Assembly (NCBI RefSeq): GCF_014199435.1
Contig: NZ_JACIJP010000001.1
Span: 1,054,001 to 1,118,000, forward strand
Reading direction: 5' to 3'
Length of the DNA: 64,000 nucleotides
DNA from: Sphingobium subterraneum
GTDB lineage: Bacteria > Pseudomonadota > Alphaproteobacteria > Sphingomonadales > Sphingomonadaceae
Shown piece after piece: positions 54,118 through 64,000 of the stretch. The notes under the pieces are model-generated. The model saw only the letters and a program-made list of their open reading frames with translations, did not search any database and was not told where the DNA came from. Both the position numbers and the translations under genes were made by a program. The number at the start of each line of letters is the position of its first letter. Position 1 is the first letter of the stretch.

Positions 54118-56337
54118 ATGGGTGCAATGGCAAAATCGGGTAAACTGAAGGCCAATTACTTCTGGCTTTTGACCTCACTGGTCATTGGTGCGCTGATCTT
54201 GAGCATCATAGCCGGCATTACTCTGGTGAAGCATTTTGACACGCTCTCCGCCACGCGCGAAGAAAATGTGGTCCAGAATGGACTGCGTAGCCGGGTCACC
54301 GAAGTCGCACAAATGGTAGTCCCGCAAGCCATATGGGACGATGCCGTCAAAAATCTCGACAACCGCTTCGATCCTGAATGGGCAAAACAGAATATCGGTG
54401 TTTTCCTGCACCAGACGTCGGGCTTCGAGTCCACGTTTGTCCTGGACGCCAACAACCACACCGTATTTGCAGCCAAGAAAGCGCAACCAATTACGACGAG
54501 CGACTATGACAGGCTGTCCAAGCCTGCATCCCATGTGGTCAGCGAAGTGCGCAAGTTGGAGACTGCCCGCGCGCGGGAGACCCGGAAAAGCGGAAAGACC
54601 CTATCCGATCCGATCCAGCACAGCGCCATCGCCCGGCTTGACGGCAACCTGTTCATCGTGACGGCGACGTTGGTGCAACCGGATTTTGGAACTTCGGTCC
54701 TTCGGCATTCTCGCGCTCCCATCGTGGTTACGACGATGCCGATCGACCTCACGTTCCTGAAGTCCTTTGCCGCGCGCTACCTTCTCACCGGCGTGAAGCT
54801 CGGCGGGCCCGAGGATAATCTGGAAAGCGGTCACGCCTACGTCGTTATCGGCGATGAACGCAACGAACCGCTCGCCGTTATCGCATGGCAGCCGCAAACG
54901 CCCGGCATGGACATGCTGCAACAGCTCGGCCCGCCCACCATGACGATGCTGGTCCTGCTGGCCGCGGCGGCGCTCACTCTGCTCCGGCGCGGGCGCAATA
55001 TGGCGGAGGGATTGATCGCCAGCGAGGCGCGTGCAGCGCATCTTGCCTATTATGACGCGCTCACGGGACACCCCAACCGCGTGCTGTTCTTCGATCGCCT
55101 AGGTCAGGCGCTCAACCAGATCCGTCGCAACGAAAACATGGTGGCCGTCCACGCGATCGACCTCGACCGGTTCAAGGAGATCAACGACACCTTCGGTCAC
55201 CATGTCGGCGATGAGCTCATCTTTCAGGCGGCCAAGCGTCTGGCGGGAACCTGCCGCGTAACCGAAACCTTCGCCCGCCTGTCGGGCGACGAGTTCGCTA
55301 TCGTGCAGACGAACGCCGACGTCGCGGGGGCCGCCCGTCTGGCACAGCGCCTGTGTGATGCCATGTCCCAGCCCTTTGATCTCGGGTCCGGCAGGGTCTA
55401 TGCGGGCTGCTCGATCGGCGTAACGCTTGTCGGCGACGGACAGATCGAACCGGGCGAAGCTCTTCGTCAGGCGGACCTTGCCCTCTACCGCGCGAAAGAT
55501 GCCGGAAAGGGCCAGTTCTGCTTCTTCGAAACGGAGATGGACAACGCTGTCCGCGTCCGCCGCGAACTGGAGGACGATCTGCGCGAAGCCTTGACGCGCA
55601 ACGAGTTGTTCCTTGCGTATCAGCCGCAGGTCGGTCGCTCCGGCGCCATGACGGGCGTCGAGGCGCTCATCCGGTGGCAGCATCCCACACGCGGCCTTAT
55701 CGCGCCGAATTTCTTCATCCCGATCGCCGAACAAAGTGGCCTCATCATGCAGATTGGCCTGTTCGCGCTCCGCCGCGCGTTCGAGGACAGCAAGCGCTGG
55801 AAGGATCTCAAGGTTGCGATCAACGTGTCAGCCACCCAGATCCGCCTCAAGACCTTCGTCGAGGAAGTGACGGCGCTGGTCAAGGAACTCGGCGTAAATC
55901 CGCACCAGTTCGAGTTGGAAATCACCGAAGGTATCCTGCTCGGAGACGACATCGACACGCAGAACCGGCTGGCGGCGTTACGCACGATGGGATTCTCGCT
56001 CGCACTGGATGATTTCGGGACGGGCTATTCCTCGCTGAGCTACCTCCAGCGCTATCCGATCGACAAGATCAAGATTGACCGCTCCTTCATATCCAACCTG
56101 GGGGTCGAGGATGAAGCCGGTGCGTTGGTCAGCGCCATCGTCAAGCTCGCGCGCGCCATGAAGCTGTCCGTCATTGCCGAGGGCGTGGAAACCGACGACC
56201 AGCTGACGCACCTCAGCGCTCTGGGCTGCTCCGACGTGCAGGGCTATCTGTTCAGCAAGCCCGTGATCGCAAACGAGATCGACGACCTGTACCGCGATCG
56301 CCATCACGCCATGGTGCATCAGACGGTCAGCGCCTGA
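54118..56337 (+). CDS. GGDEF-EAL composite c-di-GMP protein with CHASE4-like sensor
   Basis: A 739-residue membrane protein with two membrane helices around a periplasmic sensor region (residues about 40-280, resembling CHASE4: VPQAIWDDAVKNLD). It then carries a GGDEF domain with the variant SGDEF at residues 389-393 and an EAL domain starting with E515 in GVEALIRWQHP. EAL catalytic features are visible: LEITEGILL, LDDFGTGYSSLSYL, IKIDRSFI and AEGVET, so phosphodiesterase activity is likely. GGDEF activity is uncertain. Starts at 54106 (GTG) and 54127 (ATG) are also possible. Confidence 0.92.
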   Translation: MGAMAKSGKLKANYFWLLTSLVIGALILSIIAGITLVKHFDTLSATREENVVQNGLRSRVTEVAQMVVPQAIWDDAVKNLDNRFDPEWAKQNIGVFLHQTSGFESTFVLDANNHTVFAAKKAQPITTSDYDRLSKPASHVVSEVRKLETARARETRKSGKTLSDPIQHSAIARLDGNLFIVTATLVQPDFGTSVLRHSRAPIVVTTMPIDLTFLKSFAARYLLTGVKLGGPEDNLESGHAYVVIGDERNEPLAVIAWQPQTPGMDMLQQLGPPTMTMLVLLAAAALTLLRRGRNMAEGLIASEARAAHLAYYDALTGHPNRVLFFDRLGQALNQIRRNENMVAVHAIDLDRFKEINDTFGHHVGDELIFQAAKRLAGTCRVTETFARLSGDEFAIVQTNADVAGAARLAQRLCDAMSQPFDLGSGRVYAGCSIGVTLVGDGQIEPGEALRQADLALYRAKDAGKGQFCFFETEMDNAVRVRRELEDDLREALTRNELFLAYQPQVGRSGAMTGVEALIRWQHPTRGLIAPNFFIPIAEQSGLIMQIGLFALRRAFEDSKRWKDLKVAINVSATQIRLKTFVEEVTALVKELGVNPHQFELEITEGILLGDDIDTQNRLAALRTMGFSLALDDFGTGYSSLSYLQRYPIDKIKIDRSFISNLGVEDEAGALVSAIVKLARAMKLSVIAEGVETDDQLTHLSALGCSDVQGYLFSKPVIANEIDDLYRDRHHAMVHQTVSA

Positions 56338-56361
56338 GGCGCTGGCGCAAAACCCGCCGGG

Positions 56362-56562
56362 TCACTCTACCAGCGGACGCAGCCTCTTTAGCAGGCCCTC
56401 GATCCGCTGAGCGGCTTCGGTAAACGTGGCCACGTCCGCACGGTTGTTATTGCCGCGCGCTTCCTTCGCGGATTCGACATAGCCTTCATGGTCCGCTTCC
56501 AGTGCGTCCACGAGGATTTCCACTTCATCGTCTGTGAAGGTGAGGTCAAAGGTCTTGGGCAT
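56362..56562 (-). CDS. Small conserved-looking protein, unknown
   Basis: A 66-residue acidic, helix-rich protein (MPKTFDLTFTDDEVEILVDALEADHEGYVE). It is likely cytoplasmic and has no membrane segment. I do not recognise a family. It lies between the GGDEF-EAL gene and trhO, and its ATG is followed by good codon usage. Confidence 0.7.
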   Translation of the reverse strand: MPKTFDLTFTDDEVEILVDALEADHEGYVESAKEARGNNNRADVATFTEAAQRIEGLLKRLRPLVE

Positions 56563-56721
56563 AGTTCGTCCTGTTCAATAATATTTGGCCAATACGGCGC
56601 AGCACACTTCGTGGCAAGGCGCCGCACGACCGGGTGAACTGGACGCCCCGCGACAGTCATTCGTTCCCCTGCGCCAACCTCGTTATTGTGTCGGAGCCCG
56701 GCTAGCGGATATGAGGCGGGC

Positions 56722-57678
56722 ATGACCAGTCCCGATCTGCCTATCTGCGTTGCCGCGCTCTACAAATTCACACGCTTCACCGATTGTGAAGCTGTCCGGG
56801 CTTTTCTCAGCCCCCTTTGCCGTAGCCAGGGCACCAGGGGTTCCCTGCTCGTGGCGCGCGAAGGTATCAACGGCACCATCGCGGGCACGGACGAGGCCAT
56901 TGATGCGGTGCTGGACGCCATTCGGCAATTGCCCGGATGCGCCGACCTTGATGTAAAATGCTCGCGCGCCGCCACCCTACCCTTCCACCGCATGAAAGTG
57001 CGGATCAAGAAGGAGATCGTGACGATGGGCGAGCCGGATATCGATCCGTTGGTCGATGTCGGCCATTATATCGCGCCGCGGGACTGGAACGCGCTCATAT
57101 CCGATCCCGGTACAATCGTGATCGACACCCGCAATGATTATGAAGTGGATGTCGGCACCTTCGCGGGCGCGATCAACCCGCGCACGAAGAGCTTCCGCGA
57201 TTTCCCCGCCTGGTTTCGGGGCGAGCGCGACCGTCTGCTGGGCGACGGACCGCCACCCAAGGTCGCGATGTTCTGCACGGGCGGTATCCGTTGCGAGAAA
57301 TCCACTGCTTTCCTGAAGTCGGAGGGTCTGGATGAAGTGTACCATCTTCAGGGCGGCATCCTAAAGTATCTGGAGACCGTGCCGCCGGAACAGAGCCTAT
57401 GGGACGGCGAATGCTTCGTGTTCGACCAGCGGGTGGCTGTTGGGCACGGCCTCGCGCCGGGCACGCACGCGCTTTGCCACGCCTGCCGTCGTCCGATGAC
57501 ACAGGCGGATATGCAGTCAGCCCTCTACGAAGAGGGTGTGAGTTGCCCCGCGTGTCACGATGAACGCACCGAGGAACAACGTGCGCGCTATCGGGAACGA
57601 CACCGCCAGGAACAGCTCGCCGCACAGCGTGGCCAGAGTCATATCGGCGCCATAGCCGGCGATCCCGTCGACGTTTGA
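56722..57678 (+). CDS. trhO: tRNA uridine(34) hydroxylase TrhO (rhodanese-like)
   Basis: A 318-residue protein forming 5-hydroxyuridine at tRNA position 34 using O2. The N-terminal acylphosphatase-like domain has [11 protein letters not shown], and the rhodanese domain has [21 protein letters not shown] and the catalytic Cys in [11 protein letters not shown] (C185). The C-terminal region has a Cys-rich motif [16 protein letters not shown]. It is convergent with the molybdoenzyme operon, 11 nt apart. Confidence 0.93.
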   Translation: MTSPDLPICVAALYKFTRFTDCEAVRAFLSPLCRSQGTRGSLLVAREGINGTIAGTDEAIDAVLDAIRQLPGCADLDVKCSRAATLPFHRMKVRIKKEIVTMGEPDIDPLVDVGHYIAPRDWNALISDPGTIVIDTRNDYEVDVGTFAGAINPRTKSFRDFPAWFRGERDRLLGDGPPPKVAMFCTGGIRCEKSTAFLKSEGLDEVYHLQGGILKYLETVPPEQSLWDGECFVFDQRVAVGHGLAPGTHALCHACRRPMTQADMQSALYEEGVSCPACHDERTEEQRARYRERHRQEQLAAQRGQSHIGAIAGDPVDV

Positions 57679-57689
57679 CGCCGATCCGT

Positions 57690-59909
57690 TCAGACGACCT
57701 GCGGCAACCGGTCCAGATATTTGTCCAAGGTGATCGGATATTCGCGCACCCGTACACCAGTCGCGTTGTAGATTGCGTTGGCGATCGCCGCCCCGACTCC
57801 ACAGATGCCGAGCTCGCCCACACCCTTTGCCTTCATGGGTGAGGATTTGTCATCCGTTTCATCCAGGAAAATGACATCCTGATGCGGGATATCCGCATGA
57901 ACCGGCACTTCATAGGACGCGAGGTCGTGGTTCACGAAGAATCCGAAACGCTTGTCGACCACCGCCTCCTCCATCAGCGCGGCACCCGCGCCCATGGTCA
58001 TCGCGCCGATCACTTGGCTACGTGCGGATTTCGGGTTGAGGATACGCCCGGCTGAGCACACCGCCAGCATCCGGCGCAAGCGCACCTCGCCCGTGGCGGC
58101 ATCGACCCCGGCCTCGACGAAATGCCCGGCAAAGGTCGATTGCTGATACTGTTTGTCGAGATCGCCATATTCAATGCCGTCCTCGACCGTCAGCCCCGCT
58201 TGACCGACGGCTTCGCCCAGCGATACGCTGCGATTGCCCGCGCGGACGGTGCCGTTGGTGAACTCGGCGCGCGCCTGATCATAGCCGAGCTTCTGGACGA
58301 TCGCCGCACGCAGCTTCATGCAGGCTGCATAAACCCCGGCGGTGGAGTTGTTGGCGCCCCACTGCCCACCCGATCCCGCCGCTACAGGAAAGTCCGAATC
58401 GCCCAGCAGCACAACGACCTGCTCCAGCGGGACGCCCATGACCTCTGCCGCGGTCTGCGCGATAATGGTGTAGCTGCCCGTTCCGATATCCGTCATGTCC
58501 GTCCGCACGGTCACCACGCCTTTGGCATCGATGCTCACGCGCGCTGCGGACTTTGTCACAATGTTATTGCGGAACCCTGCCGCCATGCCCATTCCGACCA
58601 GCCAGCGCCCGTCGCGACGCTGTCCCGGCTTGGCCATGCGCTTGTCCCAGCCGAACATGTCGGCCCCACGGCGCAAGCATTCCGTGAGATTACGGTGGGA
58701 AAACCGCCGCCCCGGCTTTTCCGGGTCTTCCTGCGTATCGTTACGGACGCGAAACTCGATAGGGTCCATTCCCAGCTTTTCGGCCGCCTCGTCCATTGCG
58801 ACTTCCAGCGCCATCATACCCGGCGCTTCGCCAGGCGCGCGCATGGCGTTGCCCTCCGGCAAGTCCAGCAGCGCCAGCCGCATCGAGACAAGGCGATTGG
58901 CCCCGGCATAGAGCAGCCGCGTTTGCGAAACCGCCGTCTCCAGATCACCGTTTGGCAGGTTACCCGATGTGCTCTCATGCGCGATGGCGGTAATCTTTCC
59001 GGACCGGTCCGTACCGATACGGACGCGCTGGATCGTCGCGGGCCGATGGGTCGTGTTGTTCATGATCAGCGCGCGCTGCAAAGTCACCTTGACAGGCCGC
59101 CCGACCGCCTTTGCGCCGACCGCTGCCAAAGCCGCATCCGCGCGAACAAACAGTTTTCCCCCGAAACCGCCGCCGATATAGGGTGAAACGAGGCGAACAT
59201 TATCCTTCGGGATCCCCAGGATCTTGGCCACGTCCCGACGGCTCCAGTCGATCATCTGGTTCGATGTCCATAGAGTCAGCTTGTCGCCATCCCACCGGGC
59301 GATGGTGGCATGGGGCTCCATCATCGCATGCGTTTCGTCGGGTGTGGTGTAGGTCTGGTCGATCTGTACCGGCGCGGCCGCGAACGCCGCTTCGAAATCA
59401 CCCACGCGATGCACCGGCGGTGCACCGCTGCCCTCGTCCGAACCGTCGCCCTTAAGGGGAGCCGACTTCGCCTGGACCGCCAGATCGTACTTGCCGTCTG
59501 TCCGCGTATAATCCACCCGGATCAAATGGGCGGCAGCACGCGCCTGCTCGAACGTTTCGGCAACAACCAGTGCAATCGCCTGATGATAATGCTCGACATC
59601 CGGTCCGCCAAACAGATTGGCGGTATTGCTGTTGCCTTTGCCGAGCTTCGGCCCATCAAGCGCCGTGATGACCGCCAGCACACCCGGAGCAGACTTGGCG
59701 TCTACTACGTTCATGCTGTTGATCCGTCCCTTCGCGATCGCCGAGCCCACGATATAGCCATATGCGGCATTCTTGACCACGTCGTGCCGTTCATAAGCGT
59801 AAGGCGCGGTGCCGGTGGTCTTAAGCTTTCCATCGATGCGGTCGACGGGCTTGCCGACGACTTTCATCTGGTCGATGGGGTTGGTGCCCGCGGGCGTGTC
59901 GAATTTCAT
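57690..59909 (-). CDS. paoC: Aldehyde oxidoreductase molybdenum-binding subunit, PaoC-like
   Basis: A 739-residue xanthine-oxidase-family large subunit. It binds a molybdopterin (MCD-type in E. coli PaoC) cofactor and oxidises aldehydes, often aromatic. Motifs include [31 protein letters not shown] and the catalytic Glu in [11 protein letters not shown] (about E699). It is the last gene of the operon paoA-paoB-paoC, each overlapping by 4 nt. The assembly chaperone paoD/XdhC-like gene is not adjacent. Confidence 0.9.
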   Translation of the reverse strand: MKFDTPAGTNPIDQMKVVGKPVDRIDGKLKTTGTAPYAYERHDVVKNAAYGYIVGSAIAKGRINSMNVVDAKSAPGVLAVITALDGPKLGKGNSNTANLFGGPDVEHYHQAIALVVAETFEQARAAAHLIRVDYTRTDGKYDLAVQAKSAPLKGDGSDEGSGAPPVHRVGDFEAAFAAAPVQIDQTYTTPDETHAMMEPHATIARWDGDKLTLWTSNQMIDWSRRDVAKILGIPKDNVRLVSPYIGGGFGGKLFVRADAALAAVGAKAVGRPVKVTLQRALIMNNTTHRPATIQRVRIGTDRSGKITAIAHESTSGNLPNGDLETAVSQTRLLYAGANRLVSMRLALLDLPEGNAMRAPGEAPGMMALEVAMDEAAEKLGMDPIEFRVRNDTQEDPEKPGRRFSHRNLTECLRRGADMFGWDKRMAKPGQRRDGRWLVGMGMAAGFRNNIVTKSAARVSIDAKGVVTVRTDMTDIGTGSYTIIAQTAAEVMGVPLEQVVVLLGDSDFPVAAGSGGQWGANNSTAGVYAACMKLRAAIVQKLGYDQARAEFTNGTVRAGNRSVSLGEAVGQAGLTVEDGIEYGDLDKQYQQSTFAGHFVEAGVDAATGEVRLRRMLAVCSAGRILNPKSARSQVIGAMTMGAGAALMEEAVVDKRFGFFVNHDLASYEVPVHADIPHQDVIFLDETDDKSSPMKAKGVGELGICGVGAAIANAIYNATGVRVREYPITLDKYLDRLPQVV

Positions 59910-60862
59910 GCTTTGCCCTTCACCTCGGCCAGGACCGCACCGATCGTGCGTTCGACGAGCGAGACCTTGAATGCGTTGTCCGCTGTTGGCTTGGCTCCCG
60001 CGAGCAACCGTGCGCTGACCGCCTTGGCTCCTTTGGGCAAGTCTCCCTCGGCCGCCTCTACGCGCCAGGGCCGGGGCGCGACGCCGCCCAACGCGATACG
60101 GCCTTGGCCGGCAGGCTGGATCACCCCTGCAACGGACACGATCGCAAAGGCATAGGACGCACGGTCGCGCACCTTATGATAGATATGCGTTCCGCCCAGC
60201 GGCTTGGGCAATGTTACTGCGGTGATCAGCTCACCGGCTTTCAGCGCCGTTTCGATATGGGGCGTCTTCCCCGGCAGCACATGAAAGTCGGCAATGGCAA
60301 TGGTGCGGGTCGTACCGTCAGCCTGCACGGTCTCCACCGTGGCATCCAGCGCCCGCAGGGCGACCGCCATATCGCTTGGGTTGGTGGCGATGCACGCGTC
60401 GCTGGATCCGATGATCGCGAGCGGACGACTGTACCCTCCGATGGCGCTGCATCCGGACCCTGGCTTGCGCTTGTTGCAGGGCTGGTTCGTGTCGTAGAAA
60501 TAGGGGCAGCGCGTGCGCTGCAGCAGATTCCCAGCTGTCGTCGCCTTGTTACGCAACTGCCCGCTCGCGCCCGCAAGTAACGCTCGCGACAAAACGCCAT
60601 AGTCCCGGCGCACGGTCGCATCGGCGGCCAGATCGGTGTTGCGGACCAGCGCACCAATGCGCAGGCCGCCCTCCGGCGTCGGCTCAATCCGGTCAAGGCC
60701 GATGCCGTTCACATCAACCAGATGCGCGGGAGTTTCGATCTCCAGCTTCATCAGGTCGAGAAGATTGGTGCCGCCAGCGATAAAGCGCGCGCCGGGGGTC
60801 CGCGCGACCGCAGCTGCGGCCTCGGCGGGCGATGTCACCCGTTCGTAGCTGAAAGGCTTCAT
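59906..60862 (-). CDS. paoB: Aldehyde oxidoreductase FAD-binding subunit, PaoB-like
   Basis: A 318-residue FAD subunit. The flavin-binding motifs are [15 protein letters not shown] and GNLLQRT. A Cys-rich insertion (C119, C129, C138 and C157, in [21 protein letters not shown]) matches the extra [4Fe-4S] site known in E. coli PaoB and absent from usual xanthine dehydrogenase FAD subunits. This strengthens the PaoABC assignment. It overlaps its neighbours on both sides by 4 nt. Confidence 0.91.
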   Translation of the reverse strand: MKPFSYERVTSPAEAAAAVARTPGARFIAGGTNLLDLMKLEIETPAHLVDVNGIGLDRIEPTPEGGLRIGALVRNTDLAADATVRRDYGVLSRALLAGASGQLRNKATTAGNLLQRTRCPYFYDTNQPCNKRKPGSGCSAIGGYSRPLAIIGSSDACIATNPSDMAVALRALDATVETVQADGTTRTIAIADFHVLPGKTPHIETALKAGELITAVTLPKPLGGTHIYHKVRDRASYAFAIVSVAGVIQPAGQGRIALGGVAPRPWRVEAAEGDLPKGAKAVSARLLAGAKPTADNAFKVSLVERTIGAVLAEVKGKA

Positions 60863-61500
60863 GCCGCGCCCCCCGCCACGTCGGAAATCGCCTCAATGAT
60901 GTTCGAATAGGCCCCACAGCGGCAGATATTGCCGCTCATCCGTTCACGCAGTTCGTCCCCGCTCAGCCGGGCGGGCGTGTTAAGGTCTGCGCTCACATGA
61001 CTGGGGATGTTTGCCTTAATCTCGTCCAGTACCGCGACTGCCGAGCAGATCTGCCCCGGCGTACAATAACCGCATTGATAACCGTCATGCCGAATGAACG
61101 CGGCCTGCATCGGGTGAAGCTTATCAGGCGTTCCCAAGCCCTCTACGGTCGTGATCGAATCGCCCTCGTGCATTACGGCGAGCGACAGGCAACTGTTGAT
61201 CCGCCGTCCGTCGACGATCACCGTGCATGCTCCGCACTGGCCTTGGTCACAGCCTTTCTTCGTTCCGGTCAACTGCAGATGCTCACGCAACGCATCGAGG
61301 AGGGTCGTGCGTGTATCGAGTTCCAGCTTCTGCGGGGTGCCATTGACGGTGAACGACACCCGTGCGGTCGATACCGGCTTCACCGTCTGGGATGGCGCCG
61401 CCTGAGCATCATCCTGAGGCAATCCGCTCACCGCCACCGTGGCCGCACCGCTGGCCAATATTCCGCGCCGGGACAATTCAAGTTCAGGGAACGTTGCCAT
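60859..61500 (-). CDS. paoA: Aldehyde oxidoreductase 2Fe-2S subunit with Tat signal, PaoA-like
   Basis: A 213-residue iron-sulfur subunit. The N-terminal twin-arginine leader [18 protein letters not shown] directs the assembled complex to the periplasm. Cluster ligands are C84, C89, C92 and C104 ([10 protein letters not shown] ... NSC) and C143, C146, C193 and C195 (QCGYC ... ICRC). It is the first gene of the paoABC-type operon. Confidence 0.92.
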   Translation of the reverse strand: MATFPELELSRRGILASGAATVAVSGLPQDDAQAAPSQTVKPVSTARVSFTVNGTPQKLELDTRTTLLDALREHLQLTGTKKGCDQGQCGACTVIVDGRRINSCLSLAVMHEGDSITTVEGLGTPDKLHPMQAAFIRHDGYQCGYCTPGQICSAVAVLDEIKANIPSHVSADLNTPARLSGDELRERMSGNICRCGAYSNIIEAISDVAGGAA

Positions 61501-61782
61501 AAAACTTCCATAACGAACCGGGTGGAAAGGACCATCAACTTCATTTCTTAGGGAGGAACCCGATGCTTTGGCCGGAACACCGGTTGGGGCACCTCAACGA
61601 GTTACGCTCAACGAACCGGTTGGTTGCAGCACACCGGCACTTTTTCCGTCTGCCCCCTGCCCAATCGTACGGAGGGCTTTCCCTAGGAATAGCGCCGCTG
61701 AGGCCGTTGCGCAATCCGCCGGTCGCATTTGCGGAGAACCTCCGGCGTATTGGTACGTTGTGATGGGCAACTGGAGCCCATA

Positions 61783-62598
61783 ATGACTGACGCCCATCCT
61801 TTTTCCGCCCGTGACGAAACTCTGCAACCTTCCCGCGCCCAACAATGGCCAACGACGCTCTGGATCGTCCGCCATGGACAGAGCGCGGGCAACGTGGCGC
61901 GTGATGCCGCAGACGCAGCCGCACTCGACCGGATCGACCTTCACGGCCGGGATGTCGATGTACCCCTGAGCCCGCTCGGCGAGCAACAGGCCCGCGCGCT
62001 AGGCCACTGGTTTGCCAAGGAGCAGCCCGATGCCCGTCCCGACGTCCTCATCTCCTCACCCTATGCTCGTGCGATCGAGACCGCCCATCTGTTCCGGGCA
62101 AGCGGCGGCGCGGAGCCCGACGAGCCAATCTGCAGCGACGAGCGGCTGCGGGAGAAGGAATTCGGGATTCTCGATGGACTGACAACGACGGGCATCCGCA
62201 CCCATTTTCCCGAACAGGCAGCGTTTCGCGATATTCTCGGCAAATTCTATCATCGTTCACCCGGCGGGGAGAGCTGGTGCGATGTGATTCTGCGACTGCG
62301 CTCGCTGATGGACACAGTCTCGCTTCATTATGCCGGGCGACGCGTCATGATCTTTGGGCACCAGGTCGTGGTGCTGTGCCTGCGCTACATCATCGAAAAA
62401 CTGAATGAAAAGGAGATCCTTGAGATCGACCGGCAAGCCGACGTCGCGAACTGCTCGATCACCGAATATCGCTTTGATCCGCAGGCTGGTCGGTCGGGGA
62501 ATCTGGTTCTTGTGCGCTACAACGTCACCGCGCCGATCGAGCAAGAGCGCGCGCCCGTGACGCGGGCACCCGATCCCGTCGTCGCGGCGCGGGGATGA
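61783..62598 (+). CDS. Histidine phosphatase family protein
   Basis: A 271-residue phosphoglycerate-mutase-like phosphatase. The catalytic RHG motif is WIVRHGQSAGN (His about residue 31), with later conserved SSPYARAIETA, ERLREKEFGILDG and MIFGHQVVV. The substrate is unknown. ATG 61783 has GGAG about 8 nt upstream. It precedes the NAD(P)HX dehydratase gene by a 3-nt gap, so the two are likely co-transcribed. Confidence 0.87.
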   Translation: MTDAHPFSARDETLQPSRAQQWPTTLWIVRHGQSAGNVARDAADAAALDRIDLHGRDVDVPLSPLGEQQARALGHWFAKEQPDARPDVLISSPYARAIETAHLFRASGGAEPDEPICSDERLREKEFGILDGLTTTGIRTHFPEQAAFRDILGKFYHRSPGGESWCDVILRLRSLMDTVSLHYAGRRVMIFGHQVVVLCLRYIIEKLNEKEILEIDRQADVANCSITEYRFDPQAGRSGNLVLVRYNVTAPIEQERAPVTRAPDPVVAARG

Positions 62599-62601
62599 CC
62601 C

Positions 62602-63492
62602 ATGGTCGTGATTGATTCCGCCTGGCTGGCAGCCCATCCCCTTCCCGTCCACGAACCGGGCACCGACAAAAACGGCCGCGGTCGGGTGGTTATCGTCGGC
62701 GGTTCGGCCCTGGTGCCCGGGGCGCTGCGCCTGACCGCCGAAGCCGCCCTGCGCACCGGGGCAGGCAAAGTGCGGGCAGCGACCATTGCTGCCGCCGCCA
62801 TTTCGCTCGGCGTGACGATGCCCGAAATTGCGGTTACCGCGCTTCCCCAGGATCAAAATGGCGAGATTGCGAACGACGCCGCGAATAACCTGCGCGGTCC
62901 GATAAGCCAGTGCGATACACTCGTCTTCGGCCCTGGCATGAGTACGCAGGACGGCACCGGAACCCTTATTCAGGGCGTGTTGAAAACGCCCCGCCCCGAC
63001 CTGTCGCTGGTGCTGGACGCCGCCGGAGTGAGCGGCGCGGGCCGACTGGCGCGAGTGATCGCTGGCCATGGAGGGCGCACGATCCTTACCCCCCATCATG
63101 GCGAAATGGCGCGCCTGACCGGCATGAGTGAAACCGCCGTGGCCGATGCACCAGAAGAAACGGCGTTGCGGGTCGCGGCCGAGTTCAATGCGCTGGTGGT
63201 GCTGAAGTCTCACGAGACCGTGATCGCCACGCCTGCTGGTGAGATGATCCATTATGGCAGCGACTGTATCGGCCTCGCCACCGGAGGCTCGGGCGACGTG
63301 CTGGCGGGGGCGATCGGCGGCTTGCTGTCCCGGGGGGCGGACCCGCTAACGGCCGCAGCCTGGGGCGTCTGGATGCACGGCGAGGCCGGTCGCATCCTTG
63401 CAGAGCGCATCGGCGCGCTTGGCTTTCTTGCCCGCGAACTGCCGGGTGAGTTTCCGCGCCTGATGCAGCATGGAGCCCGTCTGCCTGAATGA
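62602..63492 (+). CDS. nnrD: ADP-dependent NAD(P)H-hydrate dehydratase
   Basis: A 296-residue kinase-fold enzyme repairing damaged NAD(P)H hydrates. Motifs include VVIVGGSALVPGALRL, VFGPGMSTQD, ILTPHHGEMARL and the catalytic ATGGSGDVLAG. It lacks the N-terminal epimerase (NnrE) domain found in bifunctional Nnr proteins. It is downstream of the histidine phosphatase gene. Confidence 0.93.
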   Translation: MVVIDSAWLAAHPLPVHEPGTDKNGRGRVVIVGGSALVPGALRLTAEAALRTGAGKVRAATIAAAAISLGVTMPEIAVTALPQDQNGEIANDAANNLRGPISQCDTLVFGPGMSTQDGTGTLIQGVLKTPRPDLSLVLDAAGVSGAGRLARVIAGHGGRTILTPHHGEMARLTGMSETAVADAPEETALRVAAEFNALVVLKSHETVIATPAGEMIHYGSDCIGLATGGSGDVLAGAIGGLLSRGADPLTAAAWGVWMHGEAGRILAERIGALGFLARELPGEFPRLMQHGARLPE

Positions 63493-63500
63493 GCGGAATG

Positions 63501-63935
63501 TCAGGTGCCCTCGGTTCCCTTGTCATCACCGAAGCCCGCCTGACGCATGGCGTCGCTCGTCCGCGCGGCGTTGCGCTCGGCCTGTCGCATATAGTCCTGC
63601 TGGCCCTCGGTCGGATCGACATCCTTCGGCCCTAGGCCTGGGGGGCGGCTCGCCTGCTGGACGGACGCGTCCGACGGACGCAGTTCCCGGGTGGCAATTT
63701 CCGGTTGCCCCTCCTCCAGCGGTGTCCCGATATCGAGCGGGGTTGCGGTCGTCGCCCCCGTTTCCGCGCCGCCCGGCCCGGGCGCGCGGACACGCACGAT
63801 ACGGAGCCGCTCTTCAATGTCATCCGGAGTACGGATCAGCGCTTCGGCGATCTGGGTGGCAGGCACCCCTCGTTCATCCATTTGCCGAAGGCGATCCATA
63901 TCGCGGTCGGTCCATTCACGGTCCTGTCTGGGCAT
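63501..63935 (-). CDS. Hypothetical protein
   Basis: A 144-residue protein. The N-terminal 45 residues (REWTDRDMDRLRQMDERGVPATQIAEALIRTPDDIEERL) look like a small helix-turn-helix or SANT-like DNA-binding fold. The rest is Pro/Gly/Glu-rich and probably disordered, with a C-terminal helical piece (YMRQAERNAARTSDAMRQAG). Start 63935 is preferred over 63980. It is convergent with nnrD, 8 nt apart. I do not recognise a named family. Confidence 0.68.
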   Translation of the reverse strand: MPRQDREWTDRDMDRLRQMDERGVPATQIAEALIRTPDDIEERLRIVRVRAPGPGGAETGATTATPLDIGTPLEEGQPEIATRELRPSDASVQQASRPPGLGPKDVDPTEGQQDYMRQAERNAARTSDAMRQAGFGDDKGTEGT

Positions 63936-64000
63936 CGGGCACCTCCGTCTGCCTAACGCCCGGCGTACACGCCGGTTCAACGCGCTGCGATCGACCGGTC

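Noticed and set aside
62257-63252. Long minus-strand frame opposite the histidine phosphatase and nnrD
   Set aside because: Overlaps two genes with intact catalytic motifs; translated sequence looks like an antisense shadow.

Overview
The window reads as a chromosomal segment of a GC-rich alphaproteobacterium, most likely a sphingomonad (Sphingomonas/Sphingobium/Novosphingobium type). The pointers are a class I lysyl-tRNA synthetase, an aa3 oxidase operon with ctaB, ctaG, a DUF983 gene and SURF1, an era/topA/dprA/plsY neighbourhood, plsX-fabH-ihfA-merR synteny, exosortase-A-associated polysaccharide genes, RcnB-like secreted proteins and a TonB receptor in a catabolic cluster. This placement rests on recognised protein families and gene order; no database search was run.

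Layout. 1-6156: end of rnc, era, an orphan secreted protein, then plsY-dprA-topA on the minus strand. 6279-17159: an accessory block for aromatic compounds. It holds a leftward operon (FAD hydroxylase, FAH-family hydrolase, extradiol dioxygenase), a TonB receptor, two paralogous TetR-type regulators, a Tat-signal amidohydrolase of the decarboxylase type and an acyl-CoA-dehydrogenase-fold monooxygenase. 17607-17693: tRNA-Tyr. 17793-24429: rlmB, a lipoprotein, a 2Fe-2S ferredoxin, an AlkA-type glycosylase, phhB, ccmAB, a SAM methyltransferase and thrC. 24499-30881: the cytochrome c oxidase assembly and structural operon, minus strand. 31110-34842: pyrE-pdxJ-acpS-lepB and an AI-2E/PerM-type permease. 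34968-41300: FKBP isomerase, rpsU, an orphan 2Fe-2S subunit, two RcnB-like proteins flanking a prolyl-hydroxylase-type oxygenase, lysS and a PilZ protein. 41382-47821: DinG-like helicase, sixA, merR, ihfA, fabH, plsX, rpmF. 48057-50258: an MBL hydrolase and an S24 repressor divergent from two small unknown genes. 50262-54042: the edge of an exosortase-A polysaccharide locus. 54118-63935: a GGDEF-EAL protein, trhO, a paoABC-type molybdoenzyme, a histidine phosphatase, NAD(P)HX dehydratase and an unknown protein.

The most notable signal is in the accessory block. The same 13-bp palindrome (TGTCATTATGACA) lies exactly 15 nt after a TTGACA/TTGACT box both before the FAD hydroxylase operon (minus strand) and in the long leader of the TonB receptor (plus strand), where it is the core of a perfect 25-bp palindrome. 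Together with the two related TetR proteins this suggests a regulon linking uptake of a substrate across the outer membrane to ring hydroxylation and meta-cleavage. The substrate is not identifiable from sequence.

No rRNA, CRISPR array, insertion sequence, integrase or replication origin was seen. Most long antisense frames opposite GC-rich genes are shadows and were left out.
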